A stretch of 7,620 nt of DNA from Candidatus Sulfotelmatobacter sp. (GCA_030040725.1 JASHTD010000217.1:1-7620); one strand, 5' to 3'. Counted from the first letter of the stretch, positions 1 through 5,252 are shown. Notes: generated by a model not told the origin, from the sequence alone. Numbers and translations are program-made.

Positions 1-190
1 TCCAATCGAACCAAGGCACGGCCGCCAACCGCTCCGGCGAAAACAGTGCTGCCAGCCAGTTCCTTGAATTCGCATGCTCTGCCTGCCGCCGCTGCATCCG
101 CGGCCAAAGATCTTGCGACAACTCAGTTTTGACCGGCGCCAGAGATTGCTTCAAGAATCTGCCAATTCGTTCCTCTTCGTGTTCAGTCAT
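1..190 (-). CDS. Small gene downstream of ECF sigma factor (probable membrane partner/anti-sigma), 3'-truncated by window edge
   Basis: An open frame of 63 codons runs from an ATG at 190-188 to the left edge with no stop, so the C-terminus is missing. It begins MTEHEEERIGRF, continues with an amphipathic stretch and a DLWPRMQRR motif (about residues 27-35), and reaches a VPWFDW motif at the edge. Its ATG lies inside the end of the sigma gene (ATGACTGA, 8 nt overlap), an arrangement that implies translational coupling. A GGA sits 8 nt upstream of the start. From memory, small acidobacterial proteins with a DLWPRM...VPWFDW pattern continue into one or two membrane segments; the membrane part would lie outside this window and is not seen. 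No zinc-binding HxxxCxxC anti-sigma motif is visible in the part present. Role as anti-sigma or sigma-regulating membrane protein is inferred from position only. Confidence 0.72.
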   Translation of the reverse strand, partial: MTEHEEERIGRFLKQSLAPVKTELSQDLWPRMQRRQAEHANSRNWLAALFSPERLAAVPWFDW

Positions 191-749
191 AGTTCACATC
201 CAGGTCCTTCAGTTTTTGCCGTAACAGTTGCACCGCTCGAAACACTCGCGACTTCACCGCGGCTGGCGAAATATTCAACGCTTCGGCAATTTCTGCGTGT
301 GGTCTTTCCTCTACCAATGCCAGTATTGCGACGATCCTTAGCTTGGCCGGCAGTTGCCCGAAGGCCCGCACTGTGCGCGCCTGCAAGTTACGCTGTTCAG
401 CCGGGTCCCCCTCGAAGCGGGCAGGCAAGCTTTCCAGCGTTTGCATCCTGCCATCGGCCTGAAGGTCCGTTCGCACCCGGCAGTGCTTTAGGTAATCGAG
501 AGCCACATTGGTTGCGATCCGCCGCGCCCATGCGCCGAAACTCCGTTGCGAATCAAATCGCGCATGGGCACGGTGAATCCGCCAGAAGGTTTCCACGGTG
601 AGATCCTCCGCCGCGGCGGAATCACGCACGACCCTGATAATCCATCCGTAGACTTCGTTCTGAAACTGCCGAAACAGCGTCTCGAAAGCGTCGCCGTCGC
701 CCTTGGCGAACTGCTGCAGCACCTCCGGTGACTCTGCCAGCATTTCCAT
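183..749 (-). CDS. ECF-type RNA polymerase sigma factor (sigma-70 family)
   Basis: The 188-residue protein has the two-domain ECF layout and usual length. Sigma region 2 spans about residues 13-88, with the core-binding stretch AEDLTVETFWRIHRA (47-61) and the -10-reading helix around SFGAWARRIATNVALDYLK (70-88). A linker follows, and then region 4 at about 125-180 with a helix-turn-helix (EIAEALNISPAAVKSRVFRA, 153-172) that would read the -35 element. There is no long C-terminal extension. The start at 749 is preceded by AGAAAGAAA, a weak ribosome site; a second ATG at 743 (Met3) is possible. The gene overlaps its downstream neighbour by 8 nt and is divergent from the Fe-S scaffold operon across 115 nt. 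ECF sigma factors direct core RNA polymerase to stress or envelope regulons; the specific signal cannot be told from sequence. Confidence 0.95.
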   Translation of the reverse strand: MEMLAESPEVLQQFAKGDGDAFETLFRQFQNEVYGWIIRVVRDSAAAEDLTVETFWRIHRAHARFDSQRSFGAWARRIATNVALDYLKHCRVRTDLQADGRMQTLESLPARFEGDPAEQRNLQARTVRAFGQLPAKLRIVAILALVEERPHAEIAEALNISPAAVKSRVFRAVQLLRQKLKDLDVNYD

Positions 750-759
750 TTTCTTTCTC

Positions 760-788
760 TATATACGCTTACTACCCCCAGCTGGCGA
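760..788 (-). promoter_or_regulatory. Candidate sigma-70-like promoter of the ECF sigma gene
   Basis: On the minus strand TCGCCA (788-783, 4 of 6 matches to TTGACA) is separated by 17 nt from TATATA (765-760, 4 of 6 to TATAAT). Initiation about 7 nt downstream would fall near 753, only a few bases before the ATG at 749, giving an almost leaderless transcript. Both boxes are weak, so this is a tentative call. Confidence 0.35.
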
Positions 789-826
789 GGTTTCATGTTT
801 TTTGAAAAAAATCGGCAGAGTGGAAC

Positions 827-856
827 TTACGAGCAATTCGCCATTCGCCGTACAAT
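827..856 (+). promoter_or_regulatory. Candidate promoter of the IscU-like gene/operon
   Basis: TACAAT at 851-856 matches the -10 consensus at 5 of 6 positions, and a poor -35 (TTACGA, 827-832, 3 of 6) lies 18 nt upstream. The -10 ends 8 nt before the ATG at 865, so transcription would begin at or next to the start codon. There is no Shine-Dalgarno sequence, which fits a leaderless message. A GGAACTT (822-828), which resembles an ECF -35 box, overlaps this region, but no -10 partner sits at the usual distance. Confidence 0.4.
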
Positions 857-864
857 CGACTTGC

Positions 865-1224
865 ATGTACTCCGCGCAGTTGCTCGATCACTTTCAAAAT
901 CCCCGCAACACGGGCGATCTGTCCGACCCCGACGCCGCTGCCCAGATCGAGAATCCGGCCTGTGGTGACGTGCTTCGTTTGACTCTGAAAACCAGCGGCA
1001 ACCGAGTCTCGCAGGCGGCGTTCAAAGCCAAAGGATGTGTGCCCTCGATCGCCTGCGGCTCCGCGCTGACCGAGCTCGTGCTCGGCAAAACTCTGGACCA
1101 AGCGCGCGGCCTCACTCGTGAAGATGTAATTGCCGGCGTCGGGTCGCTGCCTCAGGCTTCGAATCATGCGGCGCAGTTGGCGATTGATGTGTTGAACGCG
1201 GCATTAAATCAACTCAAGCGTTGA
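865..1224 (+). CDS. IscU/NifU N-terminal-type iron-sulfur cluster scaffold-like protein
   Basis: The 119-residue protein has the compact single-domain fold of IscU (about 128 residues). It begins MYSAQLLDHFQNPRNTG, the usual IscU/NifU opening, and I chose ATG 865 for that reason; an in-frame extension back to 703 would run through the neighbouring sigma gene. The first ligand motif NPACGD supplies Cys33 and Asp35. The second, FKAKGC, supplies Cys58. Where IscU has its third Cys (after the His of the LPxxxxHC stretch), this protein reads SNHAAQLA, so the position is Ala102 next to His101. An additional Cys64 (IACGS) sits where IscU has Ser. IscU proteins assemble [2Fe-2S] or [4Fe-4S] clusters in the cytosol; with an altered ligand set, this one may bind a cluster differently, only transfer one, or have another role. 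No cysteine desulfurase is nearby. It heads a likely operon, 3 nt before the next start. Confidence 0.9.
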   Translation: MYSAQLLDHFQNPRNTGDLSDPDAAAQIENPACGDVLRLTLKTSGNRVSQAAFKAKGCVPSIACGSALTELVLGKTLDQARGLTREDVIAGVGSLPQASNHAAQLAIDVLNAALNQLKR

Positions 1225-1227
1225 GCC

Positions 1228-2082
1228 ATGCCCTCCTCTTACAATCCGCGGCGAATCGCATGCTTGCAGCCAAGTGCGACCGTGATCCTGGCGTCGATCG
1301 GCGAGCTCGATCGCGTTGTGGCTTGCACGAAATACTGCGCCTCGGTCGTGCCGGAGATTGCATCGCGGCCACGAATCATTCTCCACGATTCATGGACGTC
1401 GAATGCCGCCGAAATCATTGCCGTGCAACCCGATCTTGTGATTGCTTCCGTACCCTACCAGGAAAAATCTGTGATCGAAATTCTTCGAGCCGGTACAAGT
1501 TTTCTTGGACTGGCTCCCAAAACGCTTGCCGATATTTATGCGGATATTGCCCTTATCGCTGGCGCCGTGGGCGCCGGCGAACGGGGGCAGCAAACGATCG
1601 CTTCCATGCAGGAGAGTATCGAAAAAGTTCGGGAAAAAGTCGCCGCCGAGGCTGCAGGATTGGCTCGCCCCCAAGTGTTCTGCGAAGAATGGGGCAAGCC
1701 GCTGATCGCATCGCAGCCCTGGGTTGCAGAATTGGTCGAAGCGGCTGGAGGAGAATCTGTGGGTTCGCCTGGGAAGCAGATTTCGGCAGACGAAGTAGCA
1801 GAGATGAATCCGGATGTTATAGTTGCTGCCTGGTGCGGGGCTGGAGATCGCGTTCCTCTGGAAAATATCATTGCTGACCGAAACTGGCAGCGAACCAGAG
1901 CCGCACAGAACAATCGTGTTTACTGCATTCGCGATGAATACCTCAACACGCCGGCGCCCACGCTTTTGCAAGGCCTTGATGCTCTTGCCTTTGCAATCCA
2001 CCCTGAGATATTCCCCTGCACGAAAGGAATCCGCGAAATTACTGTCGTTCCGTCTCTGGAGTCGGTGAATTTCAAGTCGTGA
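1228..2082 (+). CDS. BtuF-like (cobalamin/metal-chelate) binding-fold protein lacking a signal peptide
   Basis: The 284-residue protein matches the helical-backbone metal receptor family (COG0614, BtuF/FepB type). It shows an opening RIACLQPSATVIL (cf. RIVSLxPSATEIL), the loop ACTKYC (32-37), then SNAAEIIAVQPDLVIA (58-73), EEWGKPLIASQPW (153-165), ELVEAAGG (168-175), MNPDVIVAAW (193-202) and DEYLNTPAP (236-244). These proteins normally bind vitamin B12 or siderophores in the periplasm for an ABC importer. Here the frame is closed by the preceding gene's TGA one codon before the ATG, so no longer N-terminus is possible, and the N-terminus has no hydrophobic leader or lipobox. It should therefore be cytosolic. 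It carries seven Cys (12, 33, 37, 152, 203, 233, 264), several in cleft-lining loops. No permease or ATPase gene is adjacent. Ligand unknown; a corrinoid is the family-based guess. Confidence 0.88.
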   Translation: MPSSYNPRRIACLQPSATVILASIGELDRVVACTKYCASVVPEIASRPRIILHDSWTSNAAEIIAVQPDLVIASVPYQEKSVIEILRAGTSFLGLAPKTLADIYADIALIAGAVGAGERGQQTIASMQESIEKVREKVAAEAAGLARPQVFCEEWGKPLIASQPWVAELVEAAGGESVGSPGKQISADEVAEMNPDVIVAAWCGAGDRVPLENIIADRNWQRTRAAQNNRVYCIRDEYLNTPAPTLLQGLDALAFAIHPEIFPCTKGIREITVVPSLESVNFKS

Positions 2083-2096
2083 GTTAAGATTCTGCT

Positions 2097-2579
2097 ATGC
2101 CCGTTATCAGCCGAATCGAAGAGGTACGAAACGAAATTGCCGAACTTGCCCAAGCGACGCCAACGGCGCGTGAGTTAATGCAAGGCGTTTGCCAGTTGCT
2201 GCACGAGCGGATGCTTAAGTACAACTGGGTTGGTTTTTATATGCTTGAACCGGGAGTGCAGCCGCCCATGCTCGGCCTAGGCGCATTCAAAGGCGCAATG
2301 ACTCCTCACACGCGGATTCCGCTCAACCAGGGTATTTGCGGTGCGGCAGCGTCCAGCGGAAAAACTATCGTGGTCGATGATGTCAGCAAAGATCCCCGCT
2401 ATCTGGCCTGCTCGCTGGAAACCAAATCCGAAATCGTCGTGCCGGTCTTTGTAAAGGGCGAAGTCGCCGGGGAACTGGACATCGACAGTCATTTTCCGGC
2501 TGCGTTCGGTGCCGAGGACGAGAAGCTCGTCCAATACTGTGCCGAAATTGTTGGAAAAAAGCTCGAGAAGAGCCATTGA
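2097..2579 (+). CDS. GAF-domain protein of the free methionine-R-sulfoxide reductase (fRMsr/MsrC) family
   Basis: The 160-residue protein is one GAF domain, the usual size for fRMsr (E. coli YebR/MsrC type). Family motifs are WVGFYM (44-49), RIPLNQGICG (73-82), the LACS motif (103-106), SEIVVPV (111-117) and GELDIDS (125-131). fRMsr reduces free L-methionine-(R)-S-oxide in the cytosol with electrons from thioredoxin, using three conserved Cys. Cys81 (GICG) and Cys105 (ACS, at the position I recall as catalytic) are present. The first Cys, normally just before IRIP, is replaced by His71 (PHTRIP). Two more Cys, 32 and 148, lie elsewhere. The start is 14 nt after the previous stop, with no Shine-Dalgarno but a TAAGAT box (2085-2090) 6 nt before the ATG, so it may be cotranscribed or have its own leaderless transcript. 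Family placement is strong; activity is less certain because of the substitution. Confidence 0.87.
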   Translation: MPVISRIEEVRNEIAELAQATPTARELMQGVCQLLHERMLKYNWVGFYMLEPGVQPPMLGLGAFKGAMTPHTRIPLNQGICGAAASSGKTIVVDDVSKDPRYLACSLETKSEIVVPVFVKGEVAGELDIDSHFPAAFGAEDEKLVQYCAEIVGKKLEKSH

Positions 2580-2606
2580 GCAGGAACTGATTCGCCTCAC
2601 CAAAGT

Positions 2607-2635
2607 TCGACGTGCACGCAGAATTCTCTTATCCT
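2607..2635 (+). promoter_or_regulatory. Weak candidate promoter upstream of the Nudix gene
   Basis: TCGACG (2607-2612, 4 of 6 to TTGACA) and TATCCT (2630-2635, 4 of 6 to TATAAT) are spaced by 17 nt, in the 110-nt gap after the GAF gene. The following TTTAATTAAT stretch (2635-2644) is the only AT-rich patch in this gap. The match is poor and the call is tentative; the gap itself suggests the Nudix gene need not depend on the upstream operon. Confidence 0.22.
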
Positions 2636-2689
2636 TTAATTAATCTCCCAGCGGCCAGCTTCCACGAGCCGAGCGAAGCTTTCTTGAAC

Positions 2690-3082
2690 ATGAAACGTGT
2701 CGTTGCAGCGGTCATCGAAAAACAAGGAAAGCTGCTGGTCTGCCAGCGGACGCGGCACCAGACGATGCCGCTGAAGTGGGAGTTTCCCGGCGGAAAGATT
2801 GAAGAGGGTGAACAACCGCGAGACGCTCTGCGCCGCGAACTGGAAGAGGAGCTGGGAATTCAGGCCAAGGTCGGCGACGAAATTGCCCGCGTGCAGCATA
2901 CGTATCCGAACGGGGCGGCAGTTGAGCTGCGGTTTTATATCGTCCGCGAATATGGCGGGGAGATAGAGAATCGCATCTTCCGCGATCTGCAGTGGTCGGC
3001 TCCGAAGGATCTCGTCTCGTACGATTTTCTGGAGGCGGACGCCTCACTAGTAAAAGACTTGGCAGCAGGGAAGCTGATCTAA
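2690..3082 (+). CDS. MutT-like Nudix hydrolase
   Basis: The 130-residue protein, the typical MutT length, contains a complete Nudix box at 35-57: Gly35, Glu41, then REL (49-51), the Glu triad 52-54, and LGI at 55-57. This is the pattern GX5EX7REUXEEXGU that binds the catalytic Mg2+. It is preceded by LKWEFPGGK (28-36), characteristic of MutT-type (d)NTP pyrophosphatases, which clean oxidised or non-canonical nucleotides such as 8-oxo-dGTP from the pool. The C-terminal YDFLEADASLV (111-121) stands where such proteins recognise the base. I chose ATG 2690 because MKRVVAAVIEKQGKLLVCQR is a standard MutT beginning; a GTG at 2612 would add 26 residues unlike the family. No Shine-Dalgarno is visible. 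Exact substrate (8-oxo-dGTP, dCTP derivative or other) cannot be told. It is convergent with the transporter gene that follows, 54 nt apart. Confidence 0.9.
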   Translation: MKRVVAAVIEKQGKLLVCQRTRHQTMPLKWEFPGGKIEEGEQPRDALRRELEEELGIQAKVGDEIARVQHTYPNGAAVELRFYIVREYGGEIENRIFRDLQWSAPKDLVSYDFLEADASLVKDLAAGKLI

Positions 3083-3097
3083 AATTGTGGTCGAGCC

Positions 3098-3125
3098 CTT
3101 CTCTCGAAAACACTTCTCCGGAAAA
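3098..3125. repeat. Short imperfect tandem repeat in convergent intergenic gap
   Basis: CTTCTCTCGAAAA (3098-3110) recurs as CTTCTCCGGAAAA (3113-3125), 11 of 13 bases identical with a period of 15 nt, between the convergent Nudix and Nramp-family genes. No GC-rich hairpin with a T tract is seen in this 54-nt gap. Function unknown; it may be chance. Confidence 0.35.
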
Positions 3126-3136
3126 GACACTGCGCG

Positions 3137-4387
3137 TCATCCCGCTTTCAGCGTCCAGAACCACGCAATGGTCAACCCGATCATAATCACAGTGGTCACC
3201 CAGGCTACGGCGTTGAACAGATGGCTATTTACATAGTCGCCCATGATCTGTTTCTTGTTGATGATCAGCAGCATGAAAATCAGTACGAACGGCAATACGA
3301 TCCCGTTGACTACTTGGGACAGCACGGCAATCTGGATCAGCGGTAATCCGGGGATTAGAAGAACGGCCGCGCCCGCAACAATCAGCAGCGTATAGAGCCA
3401 ATAAAAGAACGGCGCTTCGCCGAACTTCTGATCAACTCCCGATTCAAATCCCAACCCTTCGCAAACCGTATAGGCGGTGGAAAGGGGAAGAATGGAAGCG
3501 GCGAACAACGATGCGTTGAACAGTCCCACGGCAAAAAGAATGTAAGCGTATTGACCGGCCAGCGGTTTCAGCGCCTGTGCCGCGTCAGCTGCATACTTGA
3601 TGTCGCGGAATCCGTGAACATACAAGGTTGCGGCGCAGGCCACGATGATGAACCAGGCGACCACGTCGGTGAAGATGCAGCCCGTGATCACATCCCAGCG
3701 CGAAGCTTTCAATCCGCGGCGGGTAACGCCTTTTTCCACAACTGAGGCCTGCAGATAAAACTGCATCCACGGGGCAATCGTCGTTCCCACGACGCCAATC
3801 ACCATGTACAGGTACGCCTGGTCACGAAATGCCTTGAGGCCGGGCGGCTTGACAGTAGAGACCAGCGCATCCTTCCAGAAGGGATGGGCGAGCGTGCCGG
3901 CGAAGATGTAGGTGATATAAAAAAACGACGCCGCGAGAAAAACTTTCTCTACGCTTTTGTATTGGCCTTTCACCACGATCAGCCAGACGATCACCGCACA
4001 GATCGGCACGGTGGCGTAGCGAGAAAGGCCGAACAATTCGAGGCTGGTGGCGATGCCAATAAATTCAGTGACGACGTTTCCGAAGTTGGTAATCAGAATT
4101 CCAATCATCATCAGAAACGTAATGCGCAAACCGTACTCTTCGCGAATTAGGTCGCTCAACCCTTTGCCCGTGACTGCGCCCATGCGAGCGCACATTTCCT
4201 GCACCACGATCAGTGCGAGAGTGACTGGAATCATCGTCCACAGCAGAAGATGCCCGTACTGCGCTCCGGCTTGCGAATAAGTCAGGATGCCGCCGGCATC
4301 GTTGTCGACGTTCGCGGTAATAATTCCCGGACCAACTACCGCTAAAAACACCAGGGTGCGGCCCTTCCATCGTTTCCAAGGCTTCAT
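3137..4387 (-). CDS. Nramp-superfamily (SLC11-type) divalent metal transporter with non-canonical metal site; possible Mg2+ transporter
   Basis: The 416-residue integral membrane protein has about 11 hydrophobic segments, as in Nramp/MntH proteins, and begins VGPGIITANVDNDAGG, the Nramp first-helix motif. Canonical Nramp transporters bind Mn2+ or Fe2+ with DPGN in helix 1 and MPH in helix 6. Here helix 1 reads Asp30-Ala-Gly-Gly33, so the Asp is kept but the Asn is Gly. Helix 6 reads GTTIAPW (201-207), so Met becomes Ala205 and the His becomes Trp207. Loss of the soft-metal Met ligand is the hallmark I recall for Nramp-related Mg2+ transporters (NRMT; for example the Eggerthella lenta protein), so Mg2+ uptake is a serious alternative to Mn2+. 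Start 4387 has no Shine-Dalgarno; a TATGCT box lies at 4407-4402. No mntR-like regulator is adjacent. It is divergent from lspA and convergent with the Nudix gene. Confidence 0.93.
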   Translation of the reverse strand: MKPWKRWKGRTLVFLAVVGPGIITANVDNDAGGILTYSQAGAQYGHLLLWTMIPVTLALIVVQEMCARMGAVTGKGLSDLIREEYGLRITFLMMIGILITNFGNVVTEFIGIATSLELFGLSRYATVPICAVIVWLIVVKGQYKSVEKVFLAASFFYITYIFAGTLAHPFWKDALVSTVKPPGLKAFRDQAYLYMVIGVVGTTIAPWMQFYLQASVVEKGVTRRGLKASRWDVITGCIFTDVVAWFIIVACAATLYVHGFRDIKYAADAAQALKPLAGQYAYILFAVGLFNASLFAASILPLSTAYTVCEGLGFESGVDQKFGEAPFFYWLYTLLIVAGAAVLLIPGLPLIQIAVLSQVVNGIVLPFVLIFMLLIINKKQIMGDYVNSHLFNAVAWVTTVIMIGLTIAWFWTLKAG

Positions 4388-4427
4388 GAGAACATTTCGC
4401 CAGCATAAGAATTACAACGCTGCCGCC

Positions 4428-4493
4428 GCCGAGGCTTGTTCGGCGCGACTTTTGCCTCGGCGCCGAATCAGAATACATGGGCCGGGCCGAGGC
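4428..4493. repeat. Three-arm GC-rich repeat able to form two mutually exclusive hairpins
   Basis: GCCGAGGC occurs at 4428-4435 and again at 4486-4493, with its exact complement GCCTCGGC between them at 4454-4461. The middle arm can pair with the first (9 bp including the flanking C4427-G4462 pair, 18-nt loop) or with the third (8 bp, 24-nt loop), but not both. It lies between the divergent transporter and lspA genes. No run of T follows on either strand, so a simple terminator is not supported. Confidence 0.55.
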
Positions 4494-4562
4494 GGGATAG
4501 ATGAAAGTGAAAAGTAAGAGAAAAAATCGCAGAAGATGCCGAGAGACGGCCAGAGAATCCAA

Positions 4563-4576
4563 GGTTGTACACAACC
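4563..4576. promoter_or_regulatory. Inverted repeat upstream of lspA, possible operator
   Basis: GGTTGT-AC-ACAACC is a perfect 6-bp inverted repeat with a 2-nt centre, located just upstream of the candidate lspA -10 boxes and 45 nt before the lspA start. The short centre suits a dimeric regulator site; as RNA it could form a 5-bp stem with a TACA loop. No regulator gene in the window points to a specific protein. Confidence 0.35.
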
Positions 4577-4595
4577 GTTCGGCACCCGCGCAGTT

Positions 4596-4616
4596 TAAGA
4601 TAATCTCAGGCATAAT
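4596..4616 (+). promoter_or_regulatory. Candidate -10 elements of lspA
   Basis: Overlapping TAAGAT (4596-4601) and GATAAT (4599-4604), then CATAAT (4611-4616), each match the TATAAT consensus at 4 or 5 of 6 positions in an otherwise GC-rich region. CATAAT ends 5 nt before the ATG at 4622, which would make the message leaderless; the upstream boxes would leave about 11-15 nt. No convincing -35 is found at 16-18 nt. Confidence 0.35.
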
Positions 4617-4621
4617 TCCGG

Positions 4622-5131
4622 ATGACCAAGAACGCCGCGCGCACCTTTTATCTCTTGATTGCTGTCATCGTCGTTTTGCTCGATCGTTGGACCAAATACA
4701 TCGTGGCGCGGCGGATCGGGCTGTATCAGCATATCCAGATTATTCCCGGATTTGTTCGCCTGACGCACACCGAGAACACTGGCGCTGCGTTCAGCTTGTT
4801 CGCCGACTCGAACGTTCCCTGGAAAACCGGCATGCTGATCGCATTTTCCGTGATCGCGCTGATTGTGGTGTCGGTGCTGCTCTGGAAGAACAATCACGCT
4901 CACATTCTTACAGGCGTGGCTTTGTCGCTAATTATGGGCGGAGCGATCGGCAATCTCTGGGATCGCGTCACCAGCGGCCGCGTGGTCGACTTTCTGCTTT
5001 TCTACGTCAAGCGATATCAGTGGCCGGTTTTCAACCTGGCGGATAGCGCGATCGTCGTGGGAGCGGCGTTGCTGGTGCTGGAGATCGTGTTCGGGCAGGA
5101 AAAGCACCCCGGCAAAACTCATGCCCAGTAG
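4622..5131 (+). CDS. lspA: Lipoprotein signal peptidase (signal peptidase II)
   Basis: LspA is an inner-membrane aspartyl protease that cleaves the signal peptide of prolipoproteins next to the diacylglyceryl-modified Cys, after Lgt and before Lnt. The 169-residue length is normal. Four membrane segments are visible, around residues 8-22, 68-87, 94-112 and 137-156. Family motifs are present in order: DRWTKY (21-26), HTENTGAAFSLF (49-60), the GGAIGNLWDR motif (106-115) and GRVVDF (119-124) carrying catalytic Asp123, and FNLADSAI (137-144) carrying catalytic Asp141. ATG 4622 gives the expected short cytosolic N-terminus. There is no Shine-Dalgarno. No ileS or lgt gene is beside it; the next gene is convergent after 121 nt with no T-tract terminator seen, so lspA appears monocistronic here. 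Confidence 0.97.
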   Translation: MTKNAARTFYLLIAVIVVLLDRWTKYIVARRIGLYQHIQIIPGFVRLTHTENTGAAFSLFADSNVPWKTGMLIAFSVIALIVVSVLLWKNNHAHILTGVALSLIMGGAIGNLWDRVTSGRVVDFLLFYVKRYQWPVFNLADSAIVVGAALLVLEIVFGQEKHPGKTHAQ

Positions 5132-5252
5132 AATTCTCATGCGGGAGCTCTATTGCCGGTGAGATCGCCTCTCCTTCAGGCGCAGAAAATCCTAAAGATA
5201 GTGTGCTCGGCAAGATGGGATCGCCTGCGGCGGTGCGGCGCTCTTGGGAGCA

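Noticed and set aside
74..601. Long plus-strand frame opposite the sigma factor and its partner
   Set aside because: Antisense shadow of two well-supported minus-strand genes, with no recognisable domain.
764..795. SigW-like TGAAAC (795-790) and CGTA (767-764) on the minus strand upstream of the ECF sigma gene, suggesting autoregulation
   Set aside because: The spacer is 22 nt, whereas ECF promoters of this type need about 16-17 nt.
822..852. ECF promoter GGAAC...CGTA upstream of the IscU-like gene
   Set aside because: The spacer is 22 nt, too long; the GGAACTT alone is mentioned only as a hint.
703..864. In-frame upstream extension of the IscU-like protein
   Set aside because: It would run into the sigma gene on the other strand and across the promoter region; the IscU homology begins at the ATG at 865.
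2612..2689. Upstream GTG start extending the Nudix protein by 26 residues
   Set aside because: The extension does not resemble the family and covers the candidate promoter; ATG 2690 begins exactly where MutT proteins begin.
4065..4613. Minus-strand open frame with a hydrophobic, signal-peptide-like N-terminus
   Set aside because: Most of it overlaps the transporter gene in another frame, and its residue composition there is that of a shadow frame.
4501..5046. Plus-strand open frame starting with a basic N-terminus before lspA
   Set aside because: It overlaps lspA in a different frame, and lspA has all family motifs; the basic start is simply A-rich intergenic DNA.
5166..5182. CGCCT-ctccttc-AGGCG hairpin in the gap between lspA and the racemase-like gene as a terminator
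   Set aside because: Only 5 bp, and no T tract follows on either strand.
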